Shown here piece after piece: positions 35,651-47,000 of a DNA stretch of 64,000 nt. A program made the position numbers and the translations under genes. Under the pieces are notes generated by a model. It searched no databases and had not been told where the DNA came from. It saw only the letters and a list, made by a program, of their open reading frames with translations. The stretch is taken from contig CM053328.1 in NCBI GenBank assembly GCA_028583605.1, positions 1,849,507 to 1,913,506 on the forward strand, read 5' to 3'. Numbering within the stretch: position 1 is the stretch's first letter; each line of letters starts with the position of its first letter. Origin of the DNA: Dastarcus helophoroides. Taxonomy: Eukaryota > Arthropoda > Insecta > Coleoptera > Bothrideridae.

Positions 35651-38600
35651 TGATTATTGTTGGGCTATTCGAATACAAGTTGTGAGATGTATTCGATTCT
35701 GCCAAGATCTCGAATACATCCGATTCTCAACTGAAGTATTCGAATACTTCCCGACTCCGTGAGTTGAAGTGAGAATATGAGTAGAATCGGTTCTCGCCTC
35801 GCGCAAGCAACATCTCATCATCGCATGATTCATAAGTTTTCGGGTACTTGCTTGCATTCGAATACAAAATATGTATTCAAGATTGTGGTAGTCCGATACA
35901 ACAAAACATTGGAATGCTGAGTAGTGAATAGAAATGGTCTCCTAACTACGCTACATATCCGATTCTTAACTTCTCCGATGTTGAATACTGTACCCGATTC
36001 TTGTATTCGAGATCTTAGACATGCATTCTGAATGCGTATTTTATTCGAGACAGTGGCGGCTCGCGTATATGCACTGAGGAACTGCAGCACCCCCAGTTCC
36101 GCTTTCGAGTTTTTTCTTAAAAAGTTTGGTCTTTTTTGAAGACTTTTCCTTGAAAACTTTTTTATAGAAATTTTAAATTTTCTCTAATTTCTTTTATAGA
36201 AACTTCAACTTCCTTTCATGTTATGATCTGCTAAAATCTATTTTTATTTTTAATTTTCATGAAAAAACGCATTTTTAAGAACTAACTTTTGTAAAACTTT
36301 CGAAAAAGAAATCAGTATTTCGAGAAAGAATTGAATTTTGAAAAAAAAAAGGTTAAATTTTTCTAAAACGTTCAACATTTTGAGAAGATAATGAAAATTT
36401 CAAGAAACAATCTGTATCCAACTCTTTTCGCATTTTAATTTCTCTGAAAAAAAAAGAATAATACCAAATCTTCGAGTTTTTACCAGATTTCGCAATTTCT
36501 ACTGTATTGTGGAAAAATTCTTAGGTTTTTCTAATATTTTTAATTTTTTTTTGTTGAGAAAATTTATATTTTTCTAAATATATTATATAAACAAATTTTC
36601 TCGAAATTTCTACTTTTCCAGCAAATTTTGTTCTTAAAATTTTTCTGGAAATTTCAACTTCTCCTGATTTTGTATGTTCCTTTAATTTGCTTTAAAAATG
36701 TTAGGTTTTTTCATGGGATTTTGACATTTTAAAGTTCATTTTATAATTTTCAGTAACAACTTTTAGAAAATAATGCTCACATTTCTATAAAAATGTCAAG
36801 ATTTTGGAAAGAAACGAAAAAGTGTTACGAAAATGTTCCATTGCTTCCGCATTTTGCTTTATTTTAAATGAAAGTAATAGCCGATGGATTATTTTCCTAA
36901 AATTTCGTTTTTTTTGTACAGATATTTCAAATTTTTTCTCGAGATTTCGATTTTCTTTCAACGAAAATTAGAATCTTTTAAAATTTTGACCTTTTTCAAG
37001 ATTTTAACTTCATTTGAAAATTTCCACTTTTGCTAAGAATTTCGTTCGTTTGTTCCTAGAAATTTTGACTTTTTGTGAGAATTTCGCTTTTTCTGATATT
37101 TTCGATTTAATTGCAAAATCTCAACCTCAAAAATGTCCGCATTTTACAATCTATTTTTTAAAATTTAACCGGTTTTCAAAAATTTGATCGTTCTCTCAAT
37201 TTTAACTTTTTTTTAAAAAGTTTGAAATTTTAAAAAAATCGTACTGTTTTAAAAACTTACGGTTTTATGAAAATATTTACTTATGTGGAAATTTAACCTG
37301 TTTTTAAACGTTGAATCTTTCAAAATTCTACCCTTCTTGAAAATTCGATTTTTATTTCAAATTTGTTCACGAATTTTAATATTTTTTTCTTGTTAATATC
37401 GACTATTCTGATGTGGTGTTATTTTCCAAAATTTAGAAAATTTCATTTTCCAAAACTTGGTAAACTTCGATTTTTCAAAATTTGGAAAATTTCTATTTTT
37501 CAAAATTTGAAATATTTTGATTTTCGATGATTTTTATTTTTATTTAAAATTCCAATTATTTTTTAAATTTTCGATCTTTTCTCGAAATTTTGACTCTTCT
37601 TTTGAAAGTTACAAATTATTTTCGAAATTTCGGCTTTTCTTTTGAATTTCGACTTCTACTTGAAACATTTTTTGAAAATTTCGATTTTTTTGAAAATCTG
37701 AACCTTTTTTAATATTTTGTCTTGATTTCAGTCGACCCTTTTTAAAAATTTCGACTTTTTTAAAACAGTTTTTCAAAATGTTAATTAAGGAAATTTTCAA
37801 TTTTTGTCGAAACTTTCAACATTTCAAAATTTTGTCTTGTTGAGCCAAAATTGCAAACCTAATTTTTAGCTTATAAAAGAAAGTGATGATATTTTGCAAT
37901 TGCCCCTTGCGTCTTGTTTCGAAAATTCTGTTTTTAAAAGTTTTTCGACAATTTAGACCTTTTCAAAGTTGCCTTGTTCGAGCAAAATTGTTTTCCAAAA
38001 CCCAATTTTTGGCTTGTAAAAGAAAATTTTAAATTTGAATGTTCAGTTAAATATCGTTTTTCATCCCGCTTGGGGTTCACATTTTTAAAATCGATTAAGT
38101 ACGTGTTTAGTGATTGCTTTTATCTATTCTTTATATACAAATTTTGACAAAAAATGTTTAAAAAAAAACCCTCAAATTTCTCTAAGAATGTCAACATTCT
38201 GGGAAAAAAACGAAGAAATTAAAAAAAAGTTCAATTTTGACATAAATGTTAAATTTCAAGAAAAAATGAACCTTCTAAATTTCAACTTTATTGCGATTTG
38301 ATATTTCACTAAAAAAAACTTACCGCTATTGTAGAACCGAAGAAAATTCTGAATCGAAATTTCCAATTTTTCTAGAACTGTTATTTTTATTTGTTAAATT
38401 TATTCTTGAAATTGTCAAGTCCTTCAAATTTCGATAAAAAATATATTGAAATTTAAAGATTAGGCTCAAAATTTGAAGAAAAAGCAGACAACATTTCTAG
38501 AAATTTTTTATTGGTTTATAAAATTTTTGAAAAAAATAATAAATAATAAGGAATAATTTAATTGTCAAAAATATTCTTAAAATTTCGACTTTTCAAGTAG

Positions 38601-39720
38601 GACTTTTTAAAATTTTCAAAAATGAGTCAACATTTCTAGAAAAGTCGAAATTTCGAAATTTCGAAATTAAAAATAGTCAAAATATTAAATTAATTGACAA
38701 TTTAATGTTCTAATTTAAATTTTTTCTAGTAATTTTGAAGCTACCAGAGAAGCTTCAAAGATCAAATATCTCAGCTTGAAGTCGATTGTGATTAAAATTC
38801 ACATTTTGGGAATGTATTTGTAATTGAACTCCAAATGATTACTCGAAATTTGTCTCAAAACTTCCAACAATTTTAAAAATAGATACTATTTCTTAATGTT
38901 GAGTTTTAATTCGAAATTTTTTTCAAAAAGTTTGTTTAAAAAGAAAAAAAAATATCCATTTTAAAAAAAATATATTTCAAGCTCAGGAAAGTTTCTAAAA
39001 AACAGATAAAATTTATTATTTAATCACAAAATTCCAATTTTTCCCCGAATTTTGCCTTTTTTCCTAAAGTTGAGGTTTCTATTGGAGGTTCATTGAGAAG
39101 CAACAGAGCTGATTTGTTATTAATTTTCTGAACTCATTTGCTTTTACACAATTTTAACACACAAACGCCGTCGCAGCAACCCCTTCAGTTTTAGCTACTA
39201 GCCGCCACTGATTCGAGATCATTTTTATCCGGTATGGTTGGTTACGCATTATGCTCGCACACTCCTGCATTCGAATATGTATCTAATTTTTAATTTATTG
39301 CTTCATCCTTCTCATAAAATTATTAAATAACGAAATGCTTAAGTACTTTTTAAAATCTGGCTCTCAATTTTAATAATGAAATTTAGCAATATCTGGAAAT
39401 ACAGTGTCAATATGCGAATCCAATCAAAGTTAAAGATACGTATGTGAATTCTAAAGCTTCAAGATTTATTTATATTAAGAAATTTATATACATTCAATTA
39501 GGAAATTACCAATTATGGGCATAGGTACGGAAGTAGTGAAATCGAAAGTCATATCTCGCCACCACATACCTCGAATAGGCCGCCGAGACAATTTTTCTTG
39601 TAGGTATTTTATTATCCCATAATTCGATTCTTTGTATTCGAATACTTTTTCGATTCTCAAAAGTATTCGAATTCAATGTATTCGATTCTGAAAATCCTTC
39701 GATTATTCCAACACTAATCA
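35651..39720. mobile_element. Inverted-repeat element with ATTCGAATAC subterminal repeats, outer of a nested pair
   Basis: Terminal repeats TGATTATTGTTGGGCTATTC (35651) and the inverse of TGATTAGTGTTGGAATAATC (ending 39720) agree at 19 of 23 positions. Many copies of GTATTCGAATAC and ATTCGATTCT lie in the terminal 400 bases on both sides. The left flank corresponds to about 1960 of the A unit and the right flank to about 1495, so it interrupts a locally duplicated segment. No clean target duplication could be read. Without the inner element it would be about 0.9 kb, non-coding. Confidence 0.7.
36051..39210 (-). mobile_element. Complete hAT-like shell element nested in the previous one, 3.16 kb
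   Basis: Termini CAGTGGCGGCTCG at 36051 and TAGCCGCCACTG at 39210. An exact 8-bp target duplication, ATTCGAGA, lies at 36043-36050 and 39211-39218. The end types show it is in reverse orientation relative to 21049-40573: CAGCACCCCC block at the left, the inverse of the GGGGTTGCTGCG block at the right. The 3-kb interior contains only AT-rich degenerate repeat and no transposase. It is the best-delimited member of this family here. Confidence 0.93.
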
Positions 39721-40672
39721 AAATGTCGTGAAAAAACTTGACATTTTTAAACAAATTAGAGGAACATAAAGAAAAATCTGGAGAAGTTGGAATTTCTAAA
39801 CAAAATTTTAAGAACAACACTTTCAGGAAAAATGGAAATTTAGAGAAAATTTCTTTTTATAAAATATTTAGGAAAAATGGAAACTTTGCAGAAAAAATTA
39901 AAATTTCCTAAAAAAATCGAAATATCTGATAAAAACTCAAAATTTTTATACAAAATGAGATTTGAGGTAAAAATTCGAAGATACCGTATTAACCTATTTT
40001 TTAGAGAAATAGTAAAATGCGAGATGAGTTGGATTTAGATTTTTTCTTAAAATTGTAATTATTTTCTCAAAATGTTGACATATTCAAAGAAATTTGAGTT
40101 CTTTTCTTAACATTTTAATTCCTGCTCGAAATATTGATTACTTCCTCAAAATTTTTACAAAAATTAAATGTTTGAAAATATGATTTTGATCAAAATTAAA
40201 ATAGGTTTTGAAATGTCGTAACTTCGTGAAAGAAACCTAAAATTACTAGAAGAAGAAATCAGAGATGCTAGAGCGAGACAATCAAAATACCTCCACCTCG
40301 TGATGAAACAAATAATAGTTTATTTGGGTTAGCAACCGTTTTTAGAGAGTTGTATGTTATATATAAAAACGTGAATATATTTTTTCTCCATAACATTGTT
40401 AATCTGTATTGACATATTAACTTAAATAAGGACCATCATCCAAACAAGAGAAAATTTAAAATTTCTAGAAAAAACTGTGCAATGAAAATTGTTTAGAAAA
40501 TTTTGGGAAAACAACTCGTAAGCGAAATTGGGGGTGCTGCGATTTCACAGTGCCTATATGGCAGCCGCCACTGGAGGGTACTCAACACCCCAGAAAAAAT
40601 TATGGAAAGGGTGCGCAAACGTCGAAAGTTTGGGAAACGCTGCTTTAGAGAATATAAAACGTATAAACAAGC

Positions 40673-40684
40673 GATAAAAGTTTA
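40673..40684. other. Uninterrupted Jockey target site in the B unit
   Basis: The sequence GCGATAAAAGTTTAAA followed by ACATAAACATCAG aligns with the two flanks of the 2860-6004 retrotransposon and lacks any insert. It shows that the element is absent from copy B and confirms the target duplication in A. Confidence 0.88.
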
Positions 40685-40765
40685 AAAAAAAACATAAACA
40701 TCAGTGGTCAACATTGAAACATTAAGGCAGAGAAAAATAAATAATTTATTTTTCGTAACAATAAC

Positions 40766-41066
40766 TTAAAAATATGTGCTACATTCTCTATATACTTTTG
40801 GGCAAAATTCTTGGGCGTAGATCCCGTAAGGCATCTTTGATTTCACTGGTACTTTTTTGTCGTGGGAAAACTTGTTCCAAACGTGTAAGGCATAACTTTC
40901 ATTGGAAGCCCGTCTGACTTCCTCCAATTTATCTTCGTCGAAATACTTCATCCACTCCTGCCATTTGATTGGATAAAATATTTTGGGCTCGTAAACTGTA
41001 AAACCCCCGCATTTCTGTGGCGTCATGTCCATGACTCTAGTAACGTTGCAGAACTTCAGTAGCATC
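40766..41066 (-). CDS. Copy B exon 3
   Basis: MLLKFCNVTRVMDM to CPKVYRECSTYF-stop, 301 bp. Two residue changes from copy A (L to M before DMTPQ, and L to F in WNKFSHD). Acceptor TATTTTAG/G retained. Confidence 0.9.
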
Positions 41067-44000
41067 CTAAAATACATAGAATGAAAAATCCATTGTGATA
41101 ACGAAGGCTTCCACGGCCAGAGTCAGTACAGGATATACTTCCTCCGGGATTGGACCGTGTCAAAGAACTACTAAAAGTGTTCAAAAATCCATTGATTGGT
41201 TATGTTATCCTCAGGAAAACTCGCTAGCTCGCTAAACTCGCTAAACTCGTTAGTTTTCCGGACTCACTAATTTTCCTGACGATAGTATACCCAATCTAGG
41301 TCCGTAACCAGGGTGGCTAGGGGACTGTAGCCCCCCTCCCTCTCGAAATCTTTTGGCTTCACGCTAGAAATAAATGAACTTTCCAGATGTGCGACATTTT
41401 TAAAAACCGTTTTTAATGGATCATTTTGTTTTCGTATTGAAATGTGAGGATGTTTTATTTTCAAATTTGGCGCCATTACTTATTATTAGAGACCGGATTT
41501 TGAGCGCAATCAAGCAAGGTACAAAGGTGAGCAAAATGTTAAATTAGGCAAAAACGAAAAGCTAAAGAGGGCACCAAAAAGGTAAAATACTGTTAAAAAA
41601 AGCATTAACAGACCAAAACTCACAATTAACAACAACAAAAAATGAAATCTCAGTCGAAATAAAAAAAAAATAGGTTTTAGGTTACACTCGGGATATTCGG
41701 AAAGAGTATAACATTTTCAAATGAAGAAGTTACCAAAACTTCGAGTTAATTCTCGAATTTCCCCCCTTAACCTTGAAAATTTTACCTTAAATTCGTTCGA
41801 ATTTGTTCCAGAATTTTGATTTTTAAATTTGAGATTTCGTTTCTAGAAAAATTTAAACTGTTCTTGAAATTCCTTTTTTTTTATTTGAAATTTCAATCTT
41901 ACGTATTAAATTTTATTAAAAAAATATTGAATTTTGCAAGTTTTTCAAGTTTAAACTCCCCATTTTGAACAAAAGAAATCAAATTTTTAGAACTGGAAAT
42001 TTATATAAGTGATTTTTTGAAATTTAACACCAAATTTTGAGAAAAACTTGGATTTTGTGGTAATAGTTTTACAGATTTGGAATTTAAAAATTTAAATTCG
42101 GTATTTGAATAAAATTTTGAATATTAGGCCCTTTACTAAAGAATCAAAATCTCTTATAAGCCGTTATTTTGAGAAAACATTTTTTAATTAGTTATTTTTA
42201 TGTATTTCTTCTATAATTTTTCTAACATGGCCATTGAACTTTAAAATAAATGTCTAAAATGACGATTCTTTTTTAAATTCCGAGTTTTATACAAAATTTG
42301 AGCATTTTTAAATTGGAAAATTCAGGATTTTTTTAATAACTTTAACCCATCAGCTTAGTTCGAATTTTTTAATATTTTTAAAGAGTTTTAACGTCATAAT
42401 AAAAAATTTCGACATTTTTTGCTATGAAGTTGATTTGTTTATATTTCGATTACGATTTCGACGCAAATTCGACTTTTTTCTTCAAAATTCGACTTCCAAG
42501 TAAAAACTTCCAAAAAAATATTGAAATTTCTATCTTAGTTATCGAATTTTAACTTTAATTAAGATTTTTTTAATTTTTAATCACATTTCAACTTTAAATT
42601 CATATTTTCAGAAAAAATTGATTTATAAAATGTTTACAACTTTTTACGACGAGCTTAAAAAGGTCAAGATTAAAGTCGAAATTTTGAAAAACAATGAGCC
42701 TAATGACTAGTTTATTTTTCAAAATTTTTACTTTAGCACTGGTTCAAAATTTAGACTTCTTCACAATATTTTGACTTCCTTTCTATATTATAAATGTGTA
42801 AAGAAATCCCCTGGCCATTTTGAGAAAGCGGTAAAGTTTCAGTTTATTTTTTGAGTTTTGTTTCAAGACAAAATGTCGAGTGTTATTAGTTTTTGTTAAT
42901 AGATTTCATCTTTTGGAAATTAGAGATTTTTTTTTAGAAAATTTTGACTTCAAACCTTTTTTTTTCGAAAATTATAGCTTCTTTTTTTTCTGATTTAGAG
43001 AGTAATTCTAAATGTCAACTTCGAATTTAAAAAACTAAAAACTTCGAGCTCTAACAGGTAAATTTGTTATTAATTAACATATCCTACTTTTTGTTAGGAA
43101 ATTCAAAATTTCTAAAAAAGGTAATACTTTCAGAAATGTTTAATAATGAATTTTGGTTATTTTTAAGTATAAACACGGTCGTAATTAAACTTTTTTTAGA
43201 ACCAGTTCGTCACTCTAGATGTAGACATTTCAAATTAAAATTCCAAATTCGAAAAACTCAAGATTAGATTCAAAATTTCGATATCTGATATTTTTCACAG
43301 AAACTTTGGCGAAATTTCCAGGTTTTTAGAAAGAATCGAAGTTTAAAAAAATATTTGTGCGTTTGTAGTTAATACCAAGGTTTTGAAATTTGAATTTTGG
43401 GAAAAAAAATAAAAATATTGACATACTACGCATTTAACAAAAAATCGAATTCAAATTAAAAATTTCAAAAAAGTTCGAAATTGTGAAATTAAAGGTAAAA
43501 CTTGAAAAAAAAAAACGATAAATTACTTTACAACAAAAACTTTTTTTTGAAATTTGGAAGAATTAAATGCACTTCGACATTGCAAATTCAGATAGCAACA
43601 ATAATTCCCAAAATTGCTCAAAATAAAAAACGTAGGAATTGAAGTTGTTGCCAGTTAGAAAAAGAGTTGGAGGCTAAGAGGAAACGTGAATTAAAAAAAA
43701 AACATCTAATCTTCTAGAATTTAGAAAGAATATCCAAATTCTAAATGTTCGGGTTCCAACTTTAAATTTGAGCTAAAAGTTAAGTCATGAATTTAATCAA
43801 AATTTGAAAAAAATTAAAAAAAAAGATTTCTTTCCAGCTGATGTCAAACTATGTTTTTAAATAGAGCACTTTCTAGAGGCATTTTTCATACACAAGTAAG
43901 GTTAAAGAAAATAGTTGAAAGATAAATTTTAAAAAAGAAATATCTTTCAAGTGATTTTATCATCTTACCCACACATCTGTTTTTATTTAGAAATTAAATT

Positions 44001-47000
44001 AAGATAAATAGGCAACATTGTTGTTAAATTACGATTTGCTTTTTCAGAAATTTAAAAATCTCGGATCTTACAAATTGAAATTTTAAGTTTCGTTAGAAAT
44101 TTTGTCCCTTTTTCAATTCCTATTTTTTATGGAAATTGTGTATCTCTCACGCTATCGAAACGCAGCAGTTTTTGTTGTGTTTTTTAATACTTTTTGGTAT
44201 CAGTAGACAAGATTTGTATTTCAATGTTCGAGAAAAAAGATAAATTTCCAGAAATTTTAGGAATTTAGTAAACATTTCAAGATATTGACATTATTCTAAA
44301 ATATTGACATTTTTAAAAGAGGAAACCTAAAATGACGGAATTTCGAAAACAAAGTGACATTTCGAGAAAAAAAAACGATCGAAATTTCGACGGTCGGCTG
44401 CCAACATTTTTCATAGAAAGTCAATTTTAAGAAAATGTCGAATTTTGGAACAAAATGGAAATTTGAGAACCAACGAAACGAATCGAAAATTCCGAAGACG
44501 TATTTCGAGGCAAAAAACTCCAAGAAAACGATAAACATTTCCCACAGAAGGTTAAATTTTGAAAAAAAAAGTCAAATCTTGAGAATGAAAAAGACGAATT
44601 TTGAACAAAAAGAAACATCGAAATTTCGAGGAAAGACGAATTTCGATAAAAAGACGAATTTCGAGGAAAAAATCAAAATGATCAGAGACTATCGAATTTT
44701 GGACAAAAGTGAAAATTTTCCAAAAATTCTTGGGGAAAAAATGAGGTAAATTTTAACACAAGAGTCAACATTTCAAAACGAAAAAACAATTTTGAGGATA
44801 AATCCAAATTTTCAGACAAAAGACGTATTTGGAAAAATCCCAATTTCGAGGAAGAGGCGAAAGTTTAAAACCAAATTTCCCAAAGAGTCATATTTTGAGA
44901 AGAAAATAAAAAATTTGGAAATAAAAACAAACTTGCGATATGTAGGATCATAAAAGTAGAAATTTCGAGAAGACGATTTTGAGAAAAATGTTGAAATTTC
45001 GGAGAAAAATATTGAAATTTCGAGAAAAATATTGAAATTTCGAGAAAATATTGAAATTTCAAGAAAAATAGATAAATTTCAAGGAGAAAGTCTAAAGTTC
45101 CAAAATCTTAAGAATTTAGTCAAAATTTCTTCTAAAATATCGAAATTTTTACAAAAATTAATCTAAAATAAGGGAACTTCGAAAACAAAGTGACATTTCG
45201 AGAAAAAAACGATCGAAATTTCGACGGTCGGCTGCCAACATTTTTCATAGAAAGTCAATTTTAAGAAAATGTCGAATTTTGGAACAAAATGGAAATTTGA
45301 GAACCAACGAAACGAATCGAAAATTCCGAAGACGTATTTCGGGCAAAAAACTCCAAGAAAACGATAAACATTTCCCACAGAAGGTTAAATTTTGAAAAAA
45401 AAGTCAAATCTTGAGATTGAAAAAGACGAATTTTGAACAAAAAAAAACATCGAAATTTCGAGGAAAGACGAATTTCGATAAAAAGACGAATTTCGAGGAA
45501 AAAATCAAAATGATCAGAGACTATCGAATTTTGGACAAAAGTGAAAATTTTCCAAAAATTCTTGGGGAAAAATGAGGTAAATTTTAACACAAGAGTCAAC
45601 ATTTCAAAACGAAAAAACAATTTTGAGGATAAATCCAAATTTTCAGACAAAAGACATATTTGGAAAAATCCCAATTTCTCGAAAGAGGTCAAAGTTTAGA
45701 ACCAAATTTCCCACAGAGTTATATTTTGAGAAGAAAATAATAAATTTGGAAATAAAAACAAACTTGAGATAAGTAGGATCATAAAAGTAGAAATTTCGAG
45801 ACGACGATTTTGAGAAAAATGTTGAAATTTCGAAAAAAATATTGAAATTTCGAGAAAAATATTGAAATTTCGAGAAAATATTGAAATTTCAAGAAAAATA
45901 GATAAATTTCAAGGAGAAAGTCGAAAGTTCCAAAATCTTAAGAATTTAGTCAAAATTTCTTCTAAAATATCGAAAATTTTAGAAAAATTAACCTAAAATA
46001 ACGGAATTTCGAAAACAAAGTGACATTTCGAGAAAAAAACGATCGAAATTTCGACGGTCGACTGCCAACATTTTTCAAAGAAAGTCAATTTTACGAAAAT
46101 GTCGAATTTTGGAACAAAATGGAAATTTGAGAACGAACGAAACGAATCGAAAATTCCGAAGACGTATTTCGAGCAAAAAACTCCAAGAAAACGATAAATA
46201 TTTCCCACAGAAGGTAAAATTTTGAAAAAAAAGTCAAATCTTGAGAATGAAAAAGACGAATTTTGAACAAAAAAAACATCGAAATTTCGAGGAAAGACGA
46301 ATTTCGATAAAAAGACGAATTTCGAGGAAAAAATCAAAATGATCAGAGATTATCGAATTTTAGACAAAAGTGAAAATTTTCCAAAAATTCTTGGGGAAAA
46401 AATGAGGCAAATTTTAATACAAAAGTCAACATTTCAAAACGAAAAAACAATTTTGAGGATAAATCCAAATTTTCAGACAAAAGACGTATTTGGAAAAATC
46501 CCAATTTCTCGAAAGAGTTCAAAGTTTAGAACCATGTTTCCCAAAGAATCATATTTTGAGAAGAAAATAAAAAATTTGGAAATAAAAACAAACTTGAGAT
46601 AAGTAGGATCATAAAAGTAGAAATTTCGAGAAGACGATTTTGAGAAAAATGTTGAAATTTCGAGAAAAATATTGAAATTTCGAGAAAAATATTGAAATTT
46701 CTAGAAAATATTGAAATTTCAAGAAAAATAGATAAATTTCAAGGAGAAAGTCTAAAGTTCCAAAATTTTAGGAATTTAGTCAAAATTTCTTCTAAAATAT
46801 CGAAATTTTTACAAAAATTAATCTAAAATAAGGGAATTTCGAAAACAAAGTGACATTTCGAGAAAAAAAACGATCGAAATTTCGACGGTCGACTGCCAAC
46901 ATTTTTCAAAGAAAGTCAATTTTAAGAAAATGTCGAATTTTGGAACAAAATGGAAATTTGAGAACGAACGAAACGAATCGAAAATTCCGAAGACGTATTT

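Larger units (their letters stand above)
21049..40573 (+). mobile_element. 19.5-kb hAT-like shell with non-matching flanks (A/B junction)
   Basis: Left terminus CAGTGGCGACTCATAG at 21049 and right terminus GGCAGCCGCCACTG at 40573. Both have family-specific subterminal blocks (GGGGGTGCTGCG). The same family is complete at 36051-39210 (reverse orientation), and another left end is at 63834. The outer flanks are CTTATTTC on the left and GAGGGTAC on the right, so there is no 8-bp duplication. The left flank has an uninterrupted counterpart in the B unit (56272-56279, CTTGTTTC). Contents: degenerate AT-rich repeat, a GC-richer island, a DUF4817 remnant, the 331-bp satellite, a solo LTR and nested elements. 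No hAT transposase was recognised. Confidence 0.7.

Noticed and set aside
35654..36090. Minus-strand ORFs of 67 and 86 codons in the ATTCGAATAC region
   Set aside because: They lie over the terminal repeats of a DNA transposon and reflect palindromic ATTCGAATAC motifs.
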